Source of the DNA: Acidobacteriota bacterium | GTDB lineage: Bacteria; Acidobacteriota; Thermoanaerobaculia; Gp7-AA8 | Assembly: GCA_003223645.1 (NCBI GenBank) | Contig: QHVT01000016.1 | Span: 1-64,000, forward strand | Reading direction: 5' to 3' | Length of the DNA stretch: 64,000 nt | Shown here: positions 59,277 to 64,000 of the stretch, piece by piece | Layout of the letters: each line of letters opens with the position of its first letter | Position numbering within the stretch: position 1 is the first letter of the stretch | Made by a program: the position numbers and the translations under genes | The notes under the pieces: model-generated | Seen by the model: only the letters and a program-made list of their open reading frames with translations | Database searches by the model: none | What the model was told of the DNA's origin: nothing

Positions 59277-59615
59277 ATGGCCTCAGCACTCGCAGAACGT
59301 CTCGAAAAAATTAAAGAGCTCGGAGGCATCAGCGGCCGCGACGTCGCGCAATTGCTGGACACGACTCCCGAGACGGTATCTCGTTGGAGCACTGGCAGAA
59401 TTGATCCGCACCGAGAGCGACTGCAACGCCTTCTCGAATTGGAGTTCTTTCTCACGGAACTTGCGGAGTTCTATTCGCCTGAAGAAGCAAAACTCTGGCT
59501 GTTCAGTCCTCACAAATTGCTCGGTGGTGAGACTGCCGCCGCTCGCATTCAGGCTGGAAAGACACAGGATGTCTTTGCGCTACTCGATCAACTTCGATCG
59601 GGCGCATATGTCTGA
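59277..59615 (+). CDS. Xre/MbcA/ParS-type antitoxin (DUF2384)
   Basis: A 112-residue protein. ATG at 59277 is preferred because GAGGG stands eight bases upstream; the track's GTG at 59268 adds three residues. A helix-turn-helix (GISGRDVAQLLDTTPETVSRW) is followed by the toxin-binding DUF2384 segment (WLFSPHKLLGGETAAARI...VFALLDQLRSGAYV). Such antitoxins normally precede a RES-domain toxin; here only a short frame follows. Confidence 0.85.
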   Translation: MASALAERLEKIKELGGISGRDVAQLLDTTPETVSRWSTGRIDPHRERLQRLLELEFFLTELAEFYSPEEAKLWLFSPHKLLGGETAAARIQAGKTQDVFALLDQLRSGAYV

Positions 59616-59617
59616 CG

Positions 59618-59752
59618 ATGATTTATTCGCCGGACATGCTGGATATCCTGCAGTCCGCGGGGATGTCCTCGTGGGAGAGCGCCGTCTATCGGCACATGTT
59701 CGGTTCTCACCCCGAATCGCCCTTCGCTGCGGCGCCGTCCGCGCATCCCTGA
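59618..59752 (+). pseudogene. Short ORF after the antitoxin, possible truncated RES toxin
   Basis: A 44-codon frame beginning two bases after the antitoxin stop. It reads MIYSPDMLDILQ... then ESAVYRHMFGSHPE before ending in Ala/Pro-rich residues. The YRH element recalls the first conserved arginine of RES-domain toxins, which need about 150 residues, so this would be a remnant without the active site. Too short for firm assignment; it is below the ORF-track limit. Confidence 0.35.
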
Positions 59753-59767
59753 TACATTGCTTTTCCA

Positions 59768-62674
59768 GTGAGTCGCAGCGTCGCTGAAGGCCGTCTCCGG
59801 CGGCAGAATCGTGTGCTTGCCGATCTTGCCCGGTGCGTGCACGCTCACTCCGGCACTCTCGGCGACGCGCTGCAGGAAATCACCGACGCCGCCGCGGCCA
59901 CGCTCGACGTCGCACGCGCACGCGTCGTCTTTTTCACGCCCGATCGCGAGCTCGACATCCCGCGAACGCCCGGCGCCGCGCTCGAAACGCCCGTGCGCCG
60001 CCTCGGCCAGGTCATCGCGCTGCTTCGCTTCGAGCACGAAGGCGAGCCGCGCGAGTGGACGAGCGACGAGGAAAACTTCGCGGCATCGATCGCGGATCTC
60101 GTCGCGTCGGCCGTCGATGCTGCCGAGCGCCGGCAGGTGCAGGATGCGCTTCGTCATCGCGCCGACTTCGAGAAGCTGATCTCGCACATCTCCACGCGAT
60201 TCGTCAGCCTCGAGGCCGACGAATTGGACGCCGCGATCGAAGAGTCGCTCGCGGCGATCGGCACGTTCATCGGCGCGGAGCGCGCGCACGTCTGGCTCTT
60301 CGCCGCCGATTGCCTCAGCGCGCGCATGACGCACGACTGGAGCGCGCCCGGCGTCGCGCTGTCGAAAGACAGGTGGGCGGAACTGCCGGCGGCCGCGTTT
60401 CCGTGGTGGATGGACCATCTGCGGAAGATGGAGCGCATCGTCTACTCATCGATCGCCGATCTGCCGGCGGCGGCAATCAACGAGCGGCGCATCCTCGACC
60501 GTCAGGGCCTGCGCAGTTTCGCGATCGTGCCGATGGGGCTCGAGCGGCGGCTGTTCGGAACGATCGGCTGCAGCACGATCTCGCACGAGCGCCATTGGCC
60601 GGACGAAGCGATCTCGCTGCTGCAGATTGCCGGAGAGATTTTCGTCGGCGCGATCGAGCGCAACCGCACGTACGACGCGTTGCGCACGAGCGAGACGCGG
60701 CATCGGCTGCTCTTCGAGCGCAATCTCGCGGGCGTGTTTCGCAACACGCTCGACGGCGAGGTCCTCGATTGCAATGACGCGCTCGCGGAAATGCTCGGCT
60801 ACGCGTCGCGCGCGGAGCTGATCGGACTCAACGCGCGCGATCTCTATTTCCGCGGCGAAGAGCGCGAGGGTCTCATCGACTCGATCCGCTCCGCCGGCGG
60901 AATCCCAAATCTCGAGATCTGCCTACGCCGCAGGAACGGCGAGCCGGTGTGGCTGCTGGAGAGCGTGCACGCGGTGTTCGATCGCGGCAGCGGCGAGACC
61001 GTGCTCGAAGGGACGATGATCGACATCACCGACCGCAAGCTCGCCGAGAACGCGCTGCGCGACAGCGAGGCGCGCTACCGGCTGATCGCCGAGAACTCGA
61101 TGGACATGATCTCGCGCACGACGCCGCGCGGCCGTTTCCTCTATGTCTCCGATGCCGCGCGGTCGATCCTCGGCTACTCGCCGGACGAGATGGTCGGCCA
61201 TTCGATCTTCGAGTACGCACTCCAGGAAGATCATCCGCTCCTGCGTCATGTGGATCTGTTCGACGGACCGCACACGTTCAGCTATCGCGTGCGCCGCAAA
61301 GACGGCGAAGTGGTCTGGTTCGAGAGCCGCAATCGCGCGCTGCGCGATCCGGTGACCGGTGAAGTCGCGGAAGTCGTCGCGGTGTCGCGCGACGTCAGCG
61401 AGCGCCGGCGCGCGGAAGAGCAGATCGAGTATCAGGCCTACCACGACGCGCTCACCGGACTGCCGAACCGCGCGCTGTTCCGCGACCGGCTCACGATTGC
61501 GCTCGCGCATGCGAAGCGGCTGCAGTCGCCGGTGGCGCTGATGTTTCTCGATCTCGACCGCTTCAAGAATGTCAACGACACGCTCGGTCACAGCCTCGGC
61601 GACGAACTACTGCGCGCCGTCGCGACGCGGTTGCGGTCCGTGCTGCGCGAGGGCGACACGATCGCGCGCATGGGCGGCGACGAGTTTACGGTGCTGCTCA
61701 CGGATCTGAAGAAGCCTGAAGACGCGGTGACGATCGCGCAGAAACTGCTCGAGATCGTTTCCTATCCGATCCGCCTCGACCGGCAGGAGCTGTACGTCAC
61801 GACGAGCATCGGCATCGCGATCTATCCGGCCGACGGCGAGACTGCGGAGGCGCTGCTGCAGTGCGCGGACGGCGCGATGTACCGCGCGAAGGATGCGGGA
61901 CGCAATTCGTATCAGCTCTGCACGCCGGCGATGAACACGCGCGCGGCCGAGCGGCTGTCGATCGAGACGTCGCTGCGGCACGCGCTCGAGCGCGACGAGC
62001 TCGTGCTGCACTTCCAGCCGGAGGTGCGCCTCGACACGCGCCAGGTCGCGGGGATGGAAGCGCTCATCCGCTGGAACCGTCCGGGCTACGGACTCGTGCC
62101 GCCGGCGACGTTCATCCCCGTCGCGGAAGAAACGCGCATGATCGCGCCGATCGGCGAGTGGGTGCTGCAGCAGGCGTGCGCGCAGGCGAAGAAGTGGCAG
62201 TCGTTGCGCGTGTCGGTCAATCTGTCGCCGCGCCAGTTCCAGCACGCGGACTTGTTTCGCGTCGTCTCGACAGCGCTCGAAGAAAGCGGACTCGATCCGC
62301 GATTCCTCGAGCTCGAGATCACGGAGAGCACGGCGATGCTGAACATCGAGCGGACGATCGCGACGCTTACGGACCTGCGCGAGCTCGGCGTGCGCATCGC
62401 GCTCGACGACTTCGGCACCGGACATTCGTCGCTCAACTATCTCCGCCGCTTTCCGATCGACCGCGTGAAGATCGATCAGGAATTCGTGCAGGCGATCGAG
62501 ACCAGCCGCAGCAACCGCGCGATCATCTCCGCGATCGTGCAGATGGCGCATGGCCTCGATCTCGCCGTCACCGCGGAAGGCGTGGAGACGGAGGAGCAGC
62601 TGCAGTTCCTCGTCGAACAAGGCTGCGAAGAAGTGCAGGGATTCTTGTTGGGAGTGCCAAAACCGGCGGAGTGA
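59768..62674 (+). CDS. GAF-GAF-PAS-PAS-GGDEF-EAL cyclic-di-GMP protein
   Basis: A 968-residue soluble protein starting at GTG. Two GAF-like domains (about 20-120 and 140-300), two PAS domains (about 305-425, 430-550; motifs [12 protein letters not shown] and [13 protein letters not shown]), a GGDEF domain with intact RMGGDEF near 635 and an EAL domain with MEALIRW near 762, [10 protein letters not shown] and ETEEQLQFL. Both catalytic motifs look intact, so synthesis or hydrolysis of c-di-GMP under control of the sensor domains is possible. The next gene starts two bases after the stop. Confidence 0.92.
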   Translation: MSRSVAEGRLRRQNRVLADLARCVHAHSGTLGDALQEITDAAAATLDVARARVVFFTPDRELDIPRTPGAALETPVRRLGQVIALLRFEHEGEPREWTSDEENFAASIADLVASAVDAAERRQVQDALRHRADFEKLISHISTRFVSLEADELDAAIEESLAAIGTFIGAERAHVWLFAADCLSARMTHDWSAPGVALSKDRWAELPAAAFPWWMDHLRKMERIVYSSIADLPAAAINERRILDRQGLRSFAIVPMGLERRLFGTIGCSTISHERHWPDEAISLLQIAGEIFVGAIERNRTYDALRTSETRHRLLFERNLAGVFRNTLDGEVLDCNDALAEMLGYASRAELIGLNARDLYFRGEEREGLIDSIRSAGGIPNLEICLRRRNGEPVWLLESVHAVFDRGSGETVLEGTMIDITDRKLAENALRDSEARYRLIAENSMDMISRTTPRGRFLYVSDAARSILGYSPDEMVGHSIFEYALQEDHPLLRHVDLFDGPHTFSYRVRRKDGEVVWFESRNRALRDPVTGEVAEVVAVSRDVSERRRAEEQIEYQAYHDALTGLPNRALFRDRLTIALAHAKRLQSPVALMFLDLDRFKNVNDTLGHSLGDELLRAVATRLRSVLREGDTIARMGGDEFTVLLTDLKKPEDAVTIAQKLLEIVSYPIRLDRQELYVTTSIGIAIYPADGETAEALLQCADGAMYRAKDAGRNSYQLCTPAMNTRAAERLSIETSLRHALERDELVLHFQPEVRLDTRQVAGMEALIRWNRPGYGLVPPATFIPVAEETRMIAPIGEWVLQQACAQAKKWQSLRVSVNLSPRQFQHADLFRVVSTALEESGLDPRFLELEITESTAMLNIERTIATLTDLRELGVRIALDDFGTGHSSLNYLRRFPIDRVKIDQEFVQAIETSRSNRAIISAIVQMAHGLDLAVTAEGVETEEQLQFLVEQGCEEVQGFLLGVPKPAE

Positions 62675-62676
62675 AG

Positions 62677-63252
62677 ATGAATCGAAACGCTCTCTATGTG
62701 TCGCTGCTCGTCATTGCGATTTGCGCCGCCGGCGTCGCATTTTGGTTCGCGCAGCGGCCGACGGTCATCGAGCGGCCGGCACTCGGCACGCCGCCGGCTC
62801 CGTTGCCGCAGCCGCAGAAACTCGCGGGACGCGAGGCTCCCGATTTCTCGGGCGTCGATTTGAACGGACAGATCATCGACTCCTCGCGTTTGCACGACCG
62901 CGTCATCGTGCTCAACATCTGGGCGACGTGGTGCGGCCCGTGCGTCGAAGAAATGCCGCGCATCGAGCGAGAGATCTGGCAGCGATTCCGTCCTGACGTC
63001 CAGGTCATCGGCGCGGCCGCAAGCGAAGACGTGGCGAAAGTCGCCGCATTCAATCGCAAGATGAAACTGACGTTCCCTCTCGTCGCCGACGAGCGCCGCG
63101 AGATCGCGAGCCTCTACGGCGGCCGCGACGTCCTCCCGCGCATCTACGTCATCGACCGCTCCGGCCGCATCGTCCACCAGACCCGCGGCTACGGCGAGCA
63201 GGAGTTCAACGAGGTGGTCTCGGCGGTGGAGCGGGCGGTGGCGGGGCGGTAA
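62677..63252 (+). CDS. TlpA-like membrane-anchored thioredoxin
   Basis: A 191-residue protein. ATG at 62677 follows the EAL stop by two bases; the track's longer frame lies inside that gene. An N-terminal anchor (YVSLLVIAICAAGVAFWFA), a Pro linker, then a TlpA/ResA fold: APDFSGVDLNGQ, VLNIWATWCGPC with redox Cys86 and Cys89, and LPRIYVIDRSGRIV with the cis-Pro. It acts outside the cytoplasm as disulfide reductase, possibly for cytochrome c maturation or other exported proteins. Confidence 0.9.
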   Translation: MNRNALYVSLLVIAICAAGVAFWFAQRPTVIERPALGTPPAPLPQPQKLAGREAPDFSGVDLNGQIIDSSRLHDRVIVLNIWATWCGPCVEEMPRIEREIWQRFRPDVQVIGAAASEDVAKVAAFNRKMKLTFPLVADERREIASLYGGRDVLPRIYVIDRSGRIVHQTRGYGEQEFNEVVSAVERAVAGR

Positions 63253-63297
63253 CAGGCGCATGGGCTCATAGGCTCACAGGCTCACAGTGGTTCTTCC

Positions 63298-63416
63298 ATG
63301 AGCCCATGAGCCCATGAGCCCATGAGCCCATGAGCCCATGAGCCCATGAGCCCATGAGCCTATGAGCCCATGAGCCCATGAGCCTAGAGCCCATGAGCCT
63401 ATGAGCCTATGAGCCT
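63298..63416. repeat. 8-bp tandem repeat ATGAGCC(C/T), about 15 copies
   Basis: The unit atgagccc, sometimes atgagcct, repeats with an 8-base period and one short irregular unit (tagagccc). Just upstream (63259-63287) the complementary unit gggctcat/aggctcac occurs about three times inverted, so the array can fold back. It lies between the thioredoxin gene and a membrane protein gene and ends 24 bases before the latter's ATG. A simple-sequence tract like this can change length by slippage. Confidence 0.85.
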
Positions 63417-63439
63417 TTCCCGTACCATATCGCTTCCGC

Positions 63440-64000
63440 ATGGAACTCCTTCTCTGGCGCTGGTCGACTACTGCGCAGATCACCTCCGCGCTGATGATCG
63501 CGGTGTTTTTCTATGTTCTCGGCCGTTCGGTGCGGCGGGTGGAGCTGCGGCCTTGGGTGCACGCATGGCTGCTGAACCTCGGTGCTTTGGCGGTGACGCT
63601 GATTTTCTGGCTCGCGCAGCCGCAGTCGCCGGTCGTGTTCATTGCGCTCCGTTTCAGCTATCTCTTCTGCAAGACGATGTTCGTGCTGTTGCTCGTCCTC
63701 GGCACGTTTCGGTTCAGGCAATGGACGCGAGTCGCGGGAGGCGTCGCGGTGTTTGCGTTCGGCGCGGCGTTCGTGCTGAACACGGTGGACAAGATCGGCG
63801 TCGTGCAGTCGGGTGTGATCGGTACGGCGCTGCTCATCGGCGCGGTTCGTCTTCTTCGGCAACGCGTGCGCGGCATGGGATGGCTTACCGCCGGGTTTGC
63901 GATCCGCGCGACGCTGGCGTTGATCGAGACGGTCGCGTACGGCGCGCAGTCGTCGAAGCCGTTCGTCGGCGTGTTCCTCGCGTCGCATTCGTCGTTCGAC
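63440..64000 (+). CDS. Membrane protein, N-terminal part only (cut by window edge)
   Basis: ATG at 63440 opens a frame of at least 187 codons that is still open at the right edge, which is why the track omits it. It has about six hydrophobic segments (for example ITSALMIAVFFYVLGRSV, AWLLNLGALAVTLIFWLA, MFVLLLVLGTF, VAVFAFGAAFVLNTV). This layout fits the membrane-sensing part of a histidine kinase or diguanylate cyclase whose catalytic domain would lie outside the window, but no family motif is visible. No clear ribosome site; the preceding bases are tail of the repeat. Confidence 0.65.
   Translation, partial: MELLLWRWSTTAQITSALMIAVFFYVLGRSVRRVELRPWVHAWLLNLGALAVTLIFWLAQPQSPVVFIALRFSYLFCKTMFVLLLVLGTFRFRQWTRVAGGVAVFAFGAAFVLNTVDKIGVVQSGVIGTALLIGAVRLLRQRVRGMGWLTAGFAIRATLALIETVAYGAQSSKPFVGVFLASHSSFD

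Noticed and set aside
61861-62676. Extension of the thioredoxin frame to 463 codons
   Set aside because: The added part lies wholly inside the EAL gene in another frame; ATG at 62677 yields the proper membrane anchor.
63298-63416. Coding repeat (minus-strand frame with SWAHGLMG repeats)
   Set aside because: Translation is purely the consequence of the 8-bp repeat and has no start context; treated as a simple-sequence repeat.
1-64000. tRNA or rRNA genes, prophage or integrase-type att sites
   Set aside because: Looked for tRNA arm sequences, CCA ends, rRNA-like conserved blocks and phage structural genes while reading; none were noticed.

Overview
The window is a high-GC (roughly two-thirds G+C by eye) stretch of bacterial chromosome. 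It is densely packed, has many 4-bp start/stop overlaps and many GTG starts, and carries numerous Sec signal peptides and lipoboxes. No rRNA, tRNA or taxonomic marker gene was seen, so the host cannot be fixed. The abundance of caspase-like and CHAT proteases, Ser/Thr kinase, vWA and zinc-ribbon proteins fits a large-genome, complex-lifestyle lineage such as Acidobacteriota; this is an inference held weakly.

Region 1 (1-540) holds the terminal part of an IS21-like element that runs off the left edge, directly abutted by a 43-bp tandem repeat. Region 2 (541-18,893) is an island of protease-like genes: a caspase-fold (peptidase C14) protein coupled to a TPR-CHAT protein, an ECF sigma/anti-sigma pair, a second TPR-CHAT lipoprotein with three small envelope genes, a broken caspase remnant, a lower-GC secreted protein, a second full-length caspase-fold protein, and a third caspase-like protein coupled to a small secreted protein. 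Almost all carry export signals, which is unusual for caspase/CHAT families.

Region 3 (18,939-39,279) is one long, tightly coupled + strand operon. It encodes a membrane vWA protein, a membrane Ser/Thr kinase, a glycine-zipper lipoprotein, an Ig-like membrane protein, a zinc-ribbon/Ig/Hsp70 fusion, a second degenerate Hsp70-like protein, a membrane-anchored GrpE-like protein, a zinc-ribbon beta-propeller, a second vWA membrane protein, a polytopic membrane protein, a very large tubulin/FtsZ-like GTPase with four zinc ribbons, a membrane-anchored trypsin-like protease and a membrane DUF2135-like protein. I do not recognise this full set as a described system; it is the best candidate for a new one. 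It looks like a membrane-tethered chaperone-cytoskeleton machine with kinase input and protease output.

Region 4 (39,304-43,252, - strand) is a probable operon containing a clear aldehyde-deformylating oxygenase (ado) and long-chain acyl-ACP reductase (aar) pair, the two-step alkane pathway known mainly from cyanobacteria, followed by a GntR regulator and an ABC transporter. A near-consensus promoter with an overlapping GTGTTATA-6-TATAACAC palindrome lies in front of ado.

Region 5 (43,286-57,527) is a glycosylation/modification cluster: several glycosyltransferases, two radical SAM proteins (one B12-binding type), a TPR-TylF methyltransferase, a GMC oxidoreductase and an odd helical protein, interrupted by two large inverted repeats. 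Region 6 (57,698-64,000) holds a small glycosyltransferase, a DUF2071 protein, an Xre/MbcA-type antitoxin followed by what may be a truncated toxin, a GAF-PAS-GGDEF-EAL protein, a TlpA-like thioredoxin, an 8-bp tandem repeat and the start of a membrane sensor-like gene cut by the right edge.
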